64,000 nucleotides of DNA from Wolbachia endosymbiont (group B) of Hofmannophila pseudospretella (GTDB lineage: Bacteria; Pseudomonadota; Alphaproteobacteria; Rickettsiales; Anaplasmataceae): the NCBI RefSeq assembly GCF_964028515.1, contig NZ_OZ034788.1, positions 1,116,001 through 1,180,000 on the forward strand. Direction: 5' to 3'. The translations under genes and the position numbers were made by a program. The first letter of the stretch is position 1. Every line of letters begins with the position of its first letter. This document shows, piece after piece, positions 54,457 to 63,139 of the stretch. The notes under the pieces are model-generated. The model was not told the DNA's origin and did not search any database. It saw only the letters and a list, made by a program, of their open reading frames with translations.

Positions 54457-55629
54457 ATGACAGCGATAGTAGAAGCATTTGGAAAGCCGCATGTAAACGT
54501 GGGAACGATAGGACATGTGGATCATGGGAAGACAACGTTAACAGCGGCGATAACAAAGCATTATGGTAATTTTGTAGCATATGATCAAATAGATAAAGCG
54601 CCAGAAGAAAGAAAGAGAGGAATAACAATAGCAACAGCGCATGTTGAATATCAAACAGAAAAGAGACACTATGCACACGTTGATTGCCCTGGACATGCTG
54701 ATTATGTAAAGAATATGATAGTAGGTGCAGCACAGATGGATGCAGCGATATTGGTAGTGTCAGGGGTTGATGGGCCGATGCCACAAACGAGAGAGCATAT
54801 ATTGCTAGCAAAACAGGTGGGTGTTGGATATATCGTGGTATATATAAATAAAGCTGATGTTGCTGATGCTGATATGATAGATTTGGTGGAAATGGAAGTG
54901 AGAGAGTTGCTGAGTAAGTATGGATTTCCAGGTGATGAAGTGCCTGTGATAGTTGGGTCTGCGTTAAAAGCATTAGAGGATGATAGTAGTGAGTATGGAA
55001 AGAAATCAATAGATAAATTGATGGAGAAGTTAGATGAGTATGTAGCAGTACCTCCAAGGCCTATAGATTTGCCGTTTTTGTTGCCAATAGAAGATGTATT
55101 TTCAATATCGGGCCGAGGGACGGTAGTAACAGGAAGAATAGAGAAGGGGGAGGTAAAGACAGGGGATGAGATAGAGATAATAGGTCTGAAAGCGACGCAA
55201 AAGACGATATGTACTGGTGTTGAGATGTTTAAGAAGTTGCTAGATAAGGGAAGTGCAGGACTCAATGTAGGAATATTACTAAGAGGAACAAAGAGAGAAG
55301 AAGTGGAGAGAGGGCAAGTATTGGCAAAACCAGGGACAATAACCCCGCATAAGAAATTTAATGCGGAGGTGTATATATTGAAGAAAGAAGAAGGAGGAAG
55401 GCATACACCATTTTTTGGAAATTATCAGCCACAGTTTTATTTAAGAACAACGGATGTAACTGGGAGCATAAAATTGCTAGATGGAAAGGAGATGGTAATG
55501 CCAGGGGATAATGTAAGTATAGAAGTGGAGTTGCAAGTACCAATAGCAATGGATAAAGGATTGCGTTTTGCGATAAGAGAAGGTGGTAGAACTGTTGGTT
55601 CTGGCGTTGTTTCGGAAATTTTAGAATGA
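54457..55629 (+). CDS. tuf: Elongation factor Tu
   Basis: EF-Tu brings aminoacyl-tRNA to the ribosome. The 390 residues show G1 GHVDHGKTTL, G3 DCPGHADYVKNM, G4 NKADVAD and the SALKALE-type G5, then the beta-barrel domains with GRGTVVTGRIEKG. The gene has more G at third positions and more ATA isoleucine codons than the ribosomal genes after it. It follows tRNA-Tyr and tRNA-Gly, and its stop overlaps rpsJ by 4 bases. Wolbachia genomes usually carry a second tuf; it is not here. Confidence 0.98.
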   Translation: MTAIVEAFGKPHVNVGTIGHVDHGKTTLTAAITKHYGNFVAYDQIDKAPEERKRGITIATAHVEYQTEKRHYAHVDCPGHADYVKNMIVGAAQMDAAILVVSGVDGPMPQTREHILLAKQVGVGYIVVYINKADVADADMIDLVEMEVRELLSKYGFPGDEVPVIVGSALKALEDDSSEYGKKSIDKLMEKLDEYVAVPPRPIDLPFLLPIEDVFSISGRGTVVTGRIEKGEVKTGDEIEIIGLKATQKTICTGVEMFKKLLDKGSAGLNVGILLRGTKREEVERGQVLAKPGTITPHKKFNAEVYILKKEEGGRHTPFFGNYQPQFYLRTTDVTGSIKLLDGKEMVMPGDNVSIEVELQVPIAMDKGLRFAIREGGRTVGSGVVSEILE

Positions 55630-55964
55630 GTATAACAACTAAGATGAAGCAAGATATATATATTAGAATCAAAGCTTTCGATTGTTCTTTATTGGAAAAG
55701 TGTATTCGGGAGTTTATTGATCAATTAAAGCAGTTTAATGCAGATTTATCTGGTCCGATTGCGTTGCCAAGAAAAGATTCTAAATTTACTGTTAATAGGT
55801 CTCCTCATGTTGATAAAAAATCTCGTGAGCAATTTGAAATGAGAATTTCTAAGCGGTTAATTATTGTACATAATCCTACTTCTACTATGATGAAGATGCT
55901 TGCAGATTTATCTTTTTCTGCTGGTGTAGAAGTGGATTTAAAGGTTAAGGAAGTTAATATTTAG
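55626..55964 (+). CDS. rpsJ: 30S ribosomal protein S10
   Basis: S10 is in the head of the small subunit and also acts in NusB antitermination. The frame has 112 residues, with YIRIKAFDCSLLEKCIREFI, GPIALPRKDSKFTVNRSPH and a C-terminal strand pattern of the family. The start at 55626 overlaps tuf by ATGA, so translation is probably coupled. ATG 55644 is a second possible start. It opens the S10 cluster. Confidence 0.96.
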   Translation: MSITTKMKQDIYIRIKAFDCSLLEKCIREFIDQLKQFNADLSGPIALPRKDSKFTVNRSPHVDKKSREQFEMRISKRLIIVHNPTSTMMKMLADLSFSAGVEVDLKVKEVNI

Positions 55965-55974
55965 GAAAAGAAAA

Positions 55975-56697
55975 ATGAAGAGAATAAATTCGCTTAGGAG
56001 AATTGGTTTGTTAATGACGAATGTTGGCCATACTGCTATGTATTTTGATAATAGTCGCATGGCTGTAACCTTATTGCATCTCAGCGAAACTTATATTATC
56101 GATATAAAAGGACAAGATAAATGTGGCTACAATTCAGTCATTTTAGGCACAGGAGATTTAAAAAAAATAGCAAAGCCTCAGTTGGAATATTTAAAGAAAA
56201 AGGGTGTAAATAGTAAATGTAAATTATATGAAAGTAGATTAACTGATCTATTCGGAATAGAATGTGGTAAAAAAGTGGGGGTTAATCATTTTGTGGTTGG
56301 TCAATATCTTGATATTACAGGTTATTCTTTAGGCAAAGGGTTTGCTGGTGTGATGAAGCGGCATAACTTCAGTGGGCTTAGGGCATCTCATGGTGTTTCT
56401 ATCGCTCATAGATCACAAGGTTCTACTGGTCAATGTCAAGATCCTGGTAGAGTATTCAAGGGGAAGAAAATGGCTGGTCATTTAGGTAATAGCAGAGTAA
56501 CTGTACAGAATATGAAAATATTATCCATTGATTGTGAAAATAGCATAATTGCTGTAAAGGGTAATAATGTTCCTGGGTTTAAAAACTCTTATGTTTTTGT
56601 GAGAGATGCAGTTAAAAAGCCTTTACATAAAGATGTTCCTTTTCCAGTAGGTCTGCTGTTGAATATGAGTGATGATGCTAATAATTTGGTGAGTTAG
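55975..56697 (+). CDS. rplC: 50S ribosomal protein L3
   Basis: L3 is an early assembly protein near the peptidyl transferase centre. The 240-residue protein carries KRINSLRRIGLLMTNVG at its start and the signature GFAGVMKRHNFSG, SHGVSIAHRSQGSTG and GKKMAGHLGNSRVTVQN. It starts 10 bases after rpsJ, with AGGAAAAG as ribosome site. Confidence 0.97.
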   Translation: MKRINSLRRIGLLMTNVGHTAMYFDNSRMAVTLLHLSETYIIDIKGQDKCGYNSVILGTGDLKKIAKPQLEYLKKKGVNSKCKLYESRLTDLFGIECGKKVGVNHFVVGQYLDITGYSLGKGFAGVMKRHNFSGLRASHGVSIAHRSQGSTGQCQDPGRVFKGKKMAGHLGNSRVTVQNMKILSIDCENSIIAVKGNNVPGFKNSYVFVRDAVKKPLHKDVPFPVGLLLNMSDDANNLVS

Positions 56698-56699
56698 TT

Positions 56700-57314
56700 A
56701 TGGAATGTGAATTAGTTGATCTATCTAATAATAATGTAGGTAGTGTTGAGCTTAATCCCTTGATATTTTCTGCCAAGCAAAAATTGAGTATTTTGCATGA
56801 TATAGTGAGATGGCAATTAGCAAAGAGAAGAGTTGGTGCTCATAAAACAAAGGGTATCAGTGATGTTTCTGGTACAACAGCTAAGCCGTATGGTCAAAAA
56901 CGCACCGGTAGGGCGAGACAGGGGAGCTTGCGATCTCCTCAGTTTAGAGGTGGTGGAATTATTTTTGGTCCTGTTGTGAGGAGTCATGCTTACTCTCTTA
57001 ATAAAAAAGTACGTAAATTTGGTTTGAAAATTGCTTTATCTCTAAAATATTTAAATAATCAAGTTATTGTTCTTGATAGTTTAAATGTTGATGTGAAGAA
57101 AACATCTAAAATGTGTGAATATATTAAAAATTTTAAATTTTCTTCTTTTTTAATAGTTGGTGATTATGGAGATGATTTGTTACGTGCTGCTAAAAATTTG
57201 CATTATGTAGATTTAATCAAACCTATTGGGTTAAATGTTTTTGATATATTGAATCATGAATGCGTGATGTTAACAAAAGACACTTTAAAGCATCTTGAAG
57301 GTAGATTGTTATGA
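56700..57314 (+). CDS. rplD: 50S ribosomal protein L4
   Basis: The 204-residue protein lines the exit tunnel. The loop GTTAKPYGQKRTGRARQG, then SPQFRGGGIIFGPVVRSHAY, is the conserved L4 segment that reaches into 23S rRNA. It starts 2 bases after rplC and overlaps the start of rplW by 4 bases. In E. coli L4 represses its own operon; a binding site in this leader could not be identified. Confidence 0.97.
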   Translation: MECELVDLSNNNVGSVELNPLIFSAKQKLSILHDIVRWQLAKRRVGAHKTKGISDVSGTTAKPYGQKRTGRARQGSLRSPQFRGGGIIFGPVVRSHAYSLNKKVRKFGLKIALSLKYLNNQVIVLDSLNVDVKKTSKMCEYIKNFKFSSFLIVGDYGDDLLRAAKNLHYVDLIKPIGLNVFDILNHECVMLTKDTLKHLEGRLL

Positions 57315-57598
57315 TTAAATATAATAATATAATAAAATCTCCTGTAATCACAGAAAAGGCTTCTCTTTTAAGAGAGAAGTTTAATAAATACTCTTTGTAC
57401 GTTTTTGTAAATGTAAATAAGCGTCAAATAAAATCGGCAATAGAGTCTTTATTTAATGTCAAAATTTCTTCTATAAATGTTATTAGAGTTAAACCTAAAT
57501 ATAGACGGTTTAGGGGTGTGATTGGTTGTAAAAAACAGAGAAAAAAGGTTTATTTTTCTTTGATAGATGGTCAAAAATTAGATATAATGAGCGTTTAA
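57311..57598 (+). CDS. rplW: 50S ribosomal protein L23
   Basis: L23 forms part of the exit site and docks the signal recognition particle and trigger factor. The 95 residues show SPVITEKASLLREKFNKYSL and FNVKISSINVIRVKPKYRRF, as in the family. It overlaps rplD by 4 bases and ends one base before the rplB start. Confidence 0.95.
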   Translation: MIKYNNIIKSPVITEKASLLREKFNKYSLYVFVNVNKRQIKSAIESLFNVKISSINVIRVKPKYRRFRGVIGCKKQRKKVYFSLIDGQKLDIMSV

Positions 57599-57599
57599 T

Positions 57600-58424
57600 A
57601 TGGGTATGAAATTTTTTAATCCTGTTACTCCGTCTTCTCGTGGGACTGTATTAATAAGTAAAGTTGGTTTATCAAAAGATAAGCCGGAGAAGTCTCTTGT
57701 ATTTGGTAAGAAATCCAGTGGTGGAAGAAATAATCATGGTAGAATTACAACTCGTCATAGAGGTGGTGGTCACAAGAAGAAGTATAGAGTTATAGATTTT
57801 AAACGTAATAGAAGAGATCAGGGTATAGTTGAGAAAATAGAGTATGATCCAAATAGAAGTGGATTTTTAGCATTAATATCATATAAGGAGGATGATGCTA
57901 AATCTTATATATTAGCTCCTCAAGGTATGAAGCCTGGTGATGTTGTGACAGCTGGAGATGATGCTGATATTCTGCCAGGTAATTGTTTGTTGTTGAAATA
58001 TATACCTGTTGGTTCTTTTGTTCATAACGTTGAATTGAAGCCAGGTGGTGGTGCTGTAATTGCTAGAGCTGCGGGTTGTTGTGCGCAAATTGTTGGTCGT
58101 GATGGTCAATATGTTTTATTGCGGCTTAGATCTGGTCAAGTTAGGTTGATTTTATCTTCTTGTAAAGCTACTATTGGTGTAGTATCTAATCTTGATCATA
58201 AGAATAGAAAGTTGGGTAAGGCTGGGAGAAGTAGGTGGCTTGGAATTAGACCGGCTGTGCGTGGAGTTGCAATGAATCCGATTGATCACCCTCATGGAGG
58301 TGGAGAAGGAAAAACTTCTGGCGGTCGTCATCCTGTTACTCCTTGGGGTATTGCAACAAAAGGAAAGAAAACTAGGAAAAAAAATAAATCTAGTGATAAG
58401 TATATAAAAAAATTGAAAGGTTAA
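57600..58424 (+). CDS. rplB: 50S ribosomal protein L2
   Basis: L2 is the largest core protein of the peptidyl transferase region. The 274 residues include GRNNHGRITTRHRGGGHKKK, the RNA-binding core, and near the end the conserved MNPIDHPHGGGEGKTSGGRH with its catalytic-site histidine. The C-terminal tail is very basic (KGKKTRKKNKSS). Confidence 0.98.
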   Translation: MGMKFFNPVTPSSRGTVLISKVGLSKDKPEKSLVFGKKSSGGRNNHGRITTRHRGGGHKKKYRVIDFKRNRRDQGIVEKIEYDPNRSGFLALISYKEDDAKSYILAPQGMKPGDVVTAGDDADILPGNCLLLKYIPVGSFVHNVELKPGGGAVIARAAGCCAQIVGRDGQYVLLRLRSGQVRLILSSCKATIGVVSNLDHKNRKLGKAGRSRWLGIRPAVRGVAMNPIDHPHGGGEGKTSGGRHPVTPWGIATKGKKTRKKNKSSDKYIKKLKG

Positions 58425-58427
58425 TTT

Positions 58428-58712
58428 ATGAGTAGATCTGTATGGAAACCACCTTTTTTACACCCATCTGTACTAAGATTAGTTCAGAGAGCTTTAAAAG
58501 AGGGTTCTATTAATAAGGTGATAAAAATTCATTCCAGGGCTTCTGTAATTCTTCCTAATTGTTTGGGTTTAAAATTTGCTGTTTATAATGGTAAAGATTA
58601 CATTCCTGTTAGTGTTGATAATCAGAATATGATAGGTCATAAATTCGGTGAATTTTCACCTACTCGTAAATTTGCTGGGCATGGTGGTGATAAAAAGGCA
58701 ACAAGAAGGTAG
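58428..58712 (+). CDS. rpsS: 30S ribosomal protein S19
   Basis: S19 forms a complex with S13 in the head of the small subunit. The 94 residues begin SRSVWKPPFLHPSVLR and contain SRASVILPNCLGLKFAVYNG and GHKFGEFSPTRKFAGHG. It starts 3 bases after rplB and ends 9 bases before rplV. Confidence 0.97.
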   Translation: MSRSVWKPPFLHPSVLRLVQRALKEGSINKVIKIHSRASVILPNCLGLKFAVYNGKDYIPVSVDNQNMIGHKFGEFSPTRKFAGHGGDKKATRR

Positions 58713-58721
58713 GCAATTGAT

Positions 58722-59072
58722 ATGAAAAATAGGGATATAATAGTTGAGGCTGGTTCTAAGATTTTAAGATCAACTCCTCGCAAATTAAATTTGGTTGCTG
58801 ATTTAGTGCGTAATAAAAAAGTTTCTTTTGCTAATGTACAATTAAGATTTTGTGAAAAAAAGGCTGCCGGTTTTATAATGAAGGTGTTGAATTCTGCAAT
58901 TGCTAATGCTCAAAATAATTATGGATTGAACGTTGATAATTTATATATAAAGGAAATTTTAATAGGTAAGTCACTTACTTTGCGTAGAGTATATCCAAAA
59001 GCTATGGGTAGGGCTAATAGAATGAGCAAATTTTATAGTAATATAACTATAAAATTGAAAGAAATTGTATGA
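58722..59072 (+). CDS. rplV: 50S ribosomal protein L22
   Basis: L22 lines the exit tunnel; its hairpin loop is the site of some macrolide resistance changes. The 116 residues have STPRKLNLVADLVRNKK at the start and SLTLRRVYPKAMGRANRM near the loop. It follows rpsS by 9 bases. Confidence 0.95.
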   Translation: MKNRDIIVEAGSKILRSTPRKLNLVADLVRNKKVSFANVQLRFCEKKAAGFIMKVLNSAIANAQNNYGLNVDNLYIKEILIGKSLTLRRVYPKAMGRANRMSKFYSNITIKLKEIV

Positions 59073-59111
59073 TTTATAGAAATGGAAAATTAATAAGGAA
59101 AGTGTAAAAAT

Positions 59112-59732
59112 ATGGGACAGAAGGTTAATCCTAAAGTATTTAGATTGCAAATAAATAGTAATACCTGGGATTCTGTTTGGTGTGCTACGGACGATTATAA
59201 ACAGAAATTGCATCAAGATCTATTTATTCGCAGTTATATAAATGAATCCTTTAAGCATGCTGGTATTTCTAAAGTAACTGTAGAGCGTACAGTTACTTTA
59301 GTGTCTGTAATAATACATTCTTCTAAACCTGGGGTTATAATAGGTAAGAAAGGTTTGGATGTTGAGAAGATAAAGCAAAAAATAGCTAAAAAAGTAGGAA
59401 GTAGTGTCGAAGTGAATGTAGTAGGAGTTAAAAAGTCTGAAATAGATGCAGCTTTAATATCAAGGAGTATTACACATCAGCTAGAAAAAAGGATTTCATG
59501 TAGAAGAGCGATGAAAAAAGCTATTCAAAATTGTTTGAAGATGGGTGCTGGGGGTATTAAAGTAAGTTGCTCTGGGCGTCTTGGTGGAGCTGAAATAGCT
59601 CGTACTGAATGGTACAAAGAAGGTCGTTTGCCTTTGCACACTTTACGTGCTAATATAGATTATGCTTTTTGTGAAGCGAAAACTATATGTGGTATTATAG
59701 GAGTTAAAGTTTGGGTTTATATTGGTAGTTAA
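59112..59732 (+). CDS. rpsC: 30S ribosomal protein S3
   Basis: S3 guards mRNA entry. The 206 residues begin MGQKVNPKVFRLQI, carry a KH-type RNA-binding domain with SSKPGVIIGKKGLDVEKI, and the C-terminal GIKVSCSGRLGGAEIARTEW and GVKVWVYIG. It is a bit shorter at the C terminus than E. coli S3 (233). It starts after a 39-base gap. Confidence 0.97.
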   Translation: MGQKVNPKVFRLQINSNTWDSVWCATDDYKQKLHQDLFIRSYINESFKHAGISKVTVERTVTLVSVIIHSSKPGVIIGKKGLDVEKIKQKIAKKVGSSVEVNVVGVKKSEIDAALISRSITHQLEKRISCRRAMKKAIQNCLKMGAGGIKVSCSGRLGGAEIARTEWYKEGRLPLHTLRANIDYAFCEAKTICGIIGVKVWVYIGS

Positions 59733-59743
59733 GGTATATTGAA

Positions 59744-60157
59744 ATGTTTGTTCCCAAAAAGAGTAAATATAAAAAGGTATTTAAGGGGAGAATTAAGGGT
59801 AATGCTAAGGGTGGTAGCACGCTGTCTTTTGGAGATTATGGATTAAAAGCTATGGAAGTAGGTAAGATTCAGTCTAAGCATATTGAAACTGCAAGACGCG
59901 TAATATCTAGAACGTTAAAACGCTCTGGTAAAGTGTGGATAAGAATTTTTCCTGATACCCCGGTTAGTAAAAAGCCAGCAGATGTACGTATGGGTAAAGG
60001 GAAAGGTAGTGTTGAGTTTTGGGTATTTAAAGCTAAGCCCGGTAGGGTTTTGTTTGAAATTAGTAGTGATGTTCCCATGCATTTAGCAAGATTGGCGCTT
60101 GAAAAAGCGACTGCTAAGCTTCCTATGAAGTGTAAATTTATATCTAATCATAATTGA
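59744..60157 (+). CDS. rplP: 50S ribosomal protein L16
   Basis: L16 organises the A-site of the large subunit. The 137 residues show MFVPKKSKYKKVFKGRIKG, RVISRTLKRSGKVWIRIFPD, PVSKKPADVRMGKGKGS and FEISSDVPMHLARLALEKA. It ends 12 bases before the rpmC ATG. Confidence 0.97.
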   Translation: MFVPKKSKYKKVFKGRIKGNAKGGSTLSFGDYGLKAMEVGKIQSKHIETARRVISRTLKRSGKVWIRIFPDTPVSKKPADVRMGKGKGSVEFWVFKAKPGRVLFEISSDVPMHLARLALEKATAKLPMKCKFISNHN

Positions 60158-60168
60158 ATGGAGTTGCA

Positions 60169-60372
60169 ATGGATATGGTTAAATTTGAATCAGAATCTTC
60201 ACAAGGATTACATGAACTTCTTATGAATTTGAGAAAAGAATTTGTTAATTTGGCTTTTCAAAAAAAGCTGGGCCAGTGCAATAATTTTTCGCGTTTTAGC
60301 TCAATAAGAAAGAGCATAGCTCGTAGTCTAACTGTATTAAATAGAAGAAAGAGAGAGGGAAGAAATGCCTAA
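60169..60372 (+). CDS. rpmC: 50S ribosomal protein L29
   Basis: The 67-residue helical hairpin protein sits by the exit tunnel. ATG 60169 has GGAG at 60160-60163 and gives the natural length; an in-frame TTG at 60154 is rejected as start. LHELLMNLRKEFVNLAFQKK and IRKSIARSLTVLNRRKREG match the family. Its end overlaps rpsQ by 8 bases. Confidence 0.93.
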   Translation: MDMVKFESESSQGLHELLMNLRKEFVNLAFQKKLGQCNNFSRFSSIRKSIARSLTVLNRRKREGRNA

Positions 60373-60595
60373 GAAGGTTTTTTGTGGTGTCGTAACTAAT
60401 GCTGAGTCTGATAAGACTGTAAAGGTTTCGGTGTTACAAGTGTATAAGGATAAGCTGTATAAAAAAGTTATTAAAAAATACAAGAAGTATACAGCGCATG
60501 ATGAGAATAATAGTTGCAAAAAGGGGGATAGGGTTTTAATACAGGAACATAAGCCTATTTCTGTTACTAAAAAATGGGTTGTTATCAATGGCTAA
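60365..60595 (+). CDS. rpsQ: 30S ribosomal protein S17
   Basis: The 76-residue OB-fold protein binds 16S rRNA early in assembly. It begins PKKVFCGVVTNAESDKTVKV and contains KKYKKYTAHDENNSCKKGD with RVLIQEHKPISVTKKW. AGAGAGGGAAGAA supplies the ribosome site within the end of rpmC. Confidence 0.95.
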   Translation: MPKKVFCGVVTNAESDKTVKVSVLQVYKDKLYKKVIKKYKKYTAHDENNSCKKGDRVLIQEHKPISVTKKWVVING

Positions 60596-60613
60596 AATGG
60601 AATGGGTATTTGT

Positions 60614-60973
60614 ATGATTCAAAAAAACACATTGTTAGAAGTAGCTGATAATTCTGGTGCGCGTGCAGTGCTTTGTATTGGCTTGTTAGGTGGTAGAAAA
60701 TCTGCATCTGTAGGTGATACGATTATTATATCTACTAAGTCTATTAACCCAAAAGGTAAAGTTGAAAAAGGAAAAGTATATAAAGCAGTTGTTGTTAGAG
60801 TAAAAAATAATGTTAAGAAATCTGATGGTTCTGTAATTCGTTTTTCTAGCAATGCTGTGGTTTTAATTAATGATCAAGGTGAACCACTTGGCACTCGGGT
60901 GTTTGGTCCGGTAAAAAAGTTATTATCTGGTTCTTTTATGAAAATAATGTCATTAGCTGATGAGGTTTTATAA
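60614..60973 (+). CDS. rplN: 50S ribosomal protein L14
   Basis: L14 bridges the two subunits. From ATG 60614 it has 119 residues, beginning IQKNTLLEVADNSGARAV as in all L14 proteins; the frame is also open from ATG 60602 but those four residues are not conserved. The C-terminal GEPLGTRVFGPV and LLSGSFMKIMSLADEVL complete the match. Its stop overlaps the rplX start by one base. Confidence 0.96.
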   Translation: MIQKNTLLEVADNSGARAVLCIGLLGGRKSASVGDTIIISTKSINPKGKVEKGKVYKAVVVRVKNNVKKSDGSVIRFSSNAVVLINDQGEPLGTRVFGPVKKLLSGSFMKIMSLADEVL

Positions 60974-61290
60974 TGAGTGCTAAAATAAAAAGTGGTGATG
61001 ATATTATAGTTTTAACTGGTAAAGATAAGAGAAAAATTGGTAAGGTAATCAAAGTTATAATACGTGATGCTAAAAAGAAAGTAGTTGTTTCTGGCGTAAA
61101 TGTGTGTAAGAGACATACTAAACCAAGAGCTGGTAGTGGTGGTGGTATATTGAATAAAGAGTTAGCTATTGATGTATCCAATGTTGCAATATTGGATCCT
61201 AAGTGTAAAACTCCAACTAAAGTAGGATTTAAGATTATAGATGGTAGAAAAGTGCGTTTTGCAAAAGTTTCTGGAGAAGTGATAGATTAG
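60973..61290 (+). CDS. rplX: 50S ribosomal protein L24
   Basis: L24 starts assembly of the large subunit. The 105-residue KOW-domain protein has KIKSGDDIIVLTGKDKRKIG, then VNVCKRHTKPRAGSGGGIL and DPKCKTPTKVGFKIIDGRKV. It overlaps rplN by one base. Confidence 0.95.
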   Translation: MSAKIKSGDDIIVLTGKDKRKIGKVIKVIIRDAKKKVVVSGVNVCKRHTKPRAGSGGGILNKELAIDVSNVAILDPKCKTPTKVGFKIIDGRKVRFAKVSGEVID

Positions 61291-61296
61291 GTTGAT

Positions 61297-61833
61297 ATGT
61301 TTAAACAATTGTATAAAGATAGTATAGTAAAATCCTTAAAGGATAAGTTTAATTACGGCAATGTAATGCAAGTGCCTAAACTTGTCAAGGTGTGTATCAA
61401 TATGGGCGTTGGAGATGCTGCTACGGACAATAAAGCGATAAATGAGCCATTTGATAATCTACATTTGATTGCTGGGCAAAAGCCTGTGTCAACCTTTGCA
61501 AAAAAATCTATTTCTGGTTTCAAAATTAGAAAAGGTGCAACTGTAGGTTGTAAAGTGACTTTACGTAGAAATAAAATGTATGAATTCTTAGAAAGATTAA
61601 TATATATTGCTTTGCCAAGGGAAAAAGATTTTAGAGGGTTTAGTGTGAAGCAATTTGATGGTCATGGTAATTTTTCCTTTGGTATCAAGGAGCATATATC
61701 ATTTTTAGAAATAGACTATGATAAAATAAGTAAAATTAGAGGTATGGATATTAATATTATAACAAGTGCAGTTAGTGATAAGGAAGCAAAAGAATTATTA
61801 CTGGCTCTTAAATTCCCTTTTTTTGATAATTGA
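61297..61833 (+). CDS. rplE: 50S ribosomal protein L5
   Basis: L5 holds 5S rRNA in the central protuberance. The 178 residues carry VPKLVKVCINMGVGDAATD, AGQKPVSTFAKKSISGFKIR, and GVKQFDGHGNFSFGIKEHI-type C-terminal sequence (SVKQFDGHGNFSFG). Length is normal. It sits between rplX and rpsN in the usual order. Confidence 0.96.
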   Translation: MFKQLYKDSIVKSLKDKFNYGNVMQVPKLVKVCINMGVGDAATDNKAINEPFDNLHLIAGQKPVSTFAKKSISGFKIRKGATVGCKVTLRRNKMYEFLERLIYIALPREKDFRGFSVKQFDGHGNFSFGIKEHISFLEIDYDKISKIRGMDINIITSAVSDKEAKELLLALKFPFFDN

Positions 61834-61845
61834 GAGAAAAAATAT

Positions 61846-62154
61846 ATGGCAAAAAAATCTATGATACAGAAGAATCTTCGTAGAATAAAGTTATGCGATC
61901 AGTATAGGGAGAGAAGGGAAGAATTAAAATCTATAATGAATAATAAGGATTTATCTATTGCAAAAAGGTTTGCAGCTCAAAGTAAGCTGATTAAAAAATT
62001 GCCTAGAGATTCTTCTGAAATCAGAATTAGGAATAGGTGCGCTTTAACTGGTAGGCCGAGAGGAGTATATAGAAAATTTGGTTTATGTAGGATTGTTTTA
62101 CGTGATTTGTGTTCTTTTGGACAAGTTCCAGGGGTTACAAAATCTAGTTGGTAA
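61846..62154 (+). CDS. rpsN: 30S ribosomal protein S14
   Basis: The 102-residue protein is the long form of S14 without zinc cysteines. AKKSMIQKNLRRIKLCDQ opens it and RNRCALTGRPRGVYRKFGLC with LGRI-like RDLCSFGQVPGVTKSSW closes it, as in alphaproteobacteria. Confidence 0.96.
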   Translation: MAKKSMIQKNLRRIKLCDQYRERREELKSIMNNKDLSIAKRFAAQSKLIKKLPRDSSEIRIRNRCALTGRPRGVYRKFGLCRIVLRDLCSFGQVPGVTKSSW

Positions 62155-62176
62155 ATGTGATATAAGGAGTGTAATA

Positions 62177-62572
62177 GTGTCGTTATCTGATGGTATTGGT
62201 GATTTTTTAACAAGAATACGTAATGCTCAATTGGCAATGCATAGGGAAACAAGAGTCCTATTCTCTAAAGTGAATTCTTCTATATTGAAGATTTTAAAAG
62301 AGGAAGGGTATATTCTTAATTATAAAAAGCAAGAGAGTGATAGTGTCCCTTCGCTTGTTGTGCAGTTGAAGTATTATGATAAATCACCTGTGATTAATGA
62401 TATAGCTAGGGTATCAAAGCCCGGTTGTCGTTATTATTCTAAGTGTAAGGACATTTCTAAAGCATATAATGGTCTTGGAATTTTTATTATATCTACACCG
62501 AAAGGAGTGATGACCGATTATAATGCACGTAGATTAAAAGTTGGTGGAGAAGTTTTGTGTCGTGTATTTTAA
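62177..62572 (+). CDS. rpsH: 30S ribosomal protein S8
   Basis: S8 binds the central domain of 16S rRNA. The natural start is GTG 62177 (VSLSDGIGDFLTRIRNAQ), with AAGGAG before it; a longer frame from 62078 overlaps rpsN and is not conserved. The 131 residues end with the family signature GLGIFIISTPKGVMTDYNAR and GGEVLCRVF. Confidence 0.95.
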   Translation: MSLSDGIGDFLTRIRNAQLAMHRETRVLFSKVNSSILKILKEEGYILNYKKQESDSVPSLVVQLKYYDKSPVINDIARVSKPGCRYYSKCKDISKAYNGLGIFIISTPKGVMTDYNARRLKVGGEVLCRVF

Positions 62573-62588
62573 ATGATAGGAGAAATGT

Positions 62589-63134
62589 ATGTCTCGTATA
62601 GGTGCCGCACCTATCAATATTCCTGCTGATCTTTCAGTTGAATATAATGATGGTAGGGTATTGATAAGAAGTGTTAGGGCAGAAAAAGAGCTGAGCTTGT
62701 GTAGTGGCATTCTGTGTCAGATAGTTGATAATCAATTGTTACTTTCTGTTGATCAAGACAGGGATGATTATGATAAAATAAAATCTATATGGGGCACTTA
62801 TAGAAGTAATATTAATAACATGATTAACGGTATGGTTAATGATTTTTCTGTTGATCTTGAGATTAATGGTGTGGGGTATAAAGCAGAATGTGATGATAAG
62901 TGTTTGACTTTATATCTTGGTTATAGTCATAATATTAAGTATAAAGTGCCTAAATATGTTGAGATTAAGTGTATAAAGCCAACTCATTTAGTGATTCGCG
63001 GTATGGATAAGCAAAAAGTCTATATGGTGGCTTCTGATATATGTAAAATTAGAAAATATGATCCTTATAAAGGTAAGGGTATTGTAATAAAAGGCAAATT
63101 TATGCTGCGTAAGGTTGTAAATAAAAAGAAGTAA
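62589..63134 (+). CDS. rplF: 50S ribosomal protein L6
   Basis: L6 lies by the GTPase centre. The 181 residues start SRIGAAPINIPADLSVEYND and carry two similar beta-alpha domains; the second has GVGYKAECDDKCLTLYLGYS and the conserved GMDKQKVYMVASDICKIRK with PYKGKGI. The ribosome site AGGAGAAAT precedes the ATG. Confidence 0.96.
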   Translation: MSRIGAAPINIPADLSVEYNDGRVLIRSVRAEKELSLCSGILCQIVDNQLLLSVDQDRDDYDKIKSIWGTYRSNINNMINGMVNDFSVDLEINGVGYKAECDDKCLTLYLGYSHNIKYKVPKYVEIKCIKPTHLVIRGMDKQKVYMVASDICKIRKYDPYKGKGIVIKGKFMLRKVVNKKK

Positions 63135-63139
63135 TTAAA

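Noticed and set aside
54455..55057. Long open frame on the minus strand opposite tuf
   Set aside because: Its protein is low-complexity (Leu, His, Tyr, Ser) and mirrors the codons of tuf; other minus-strand frames over tuf do the same. It has no ribosome site and is a shadow.
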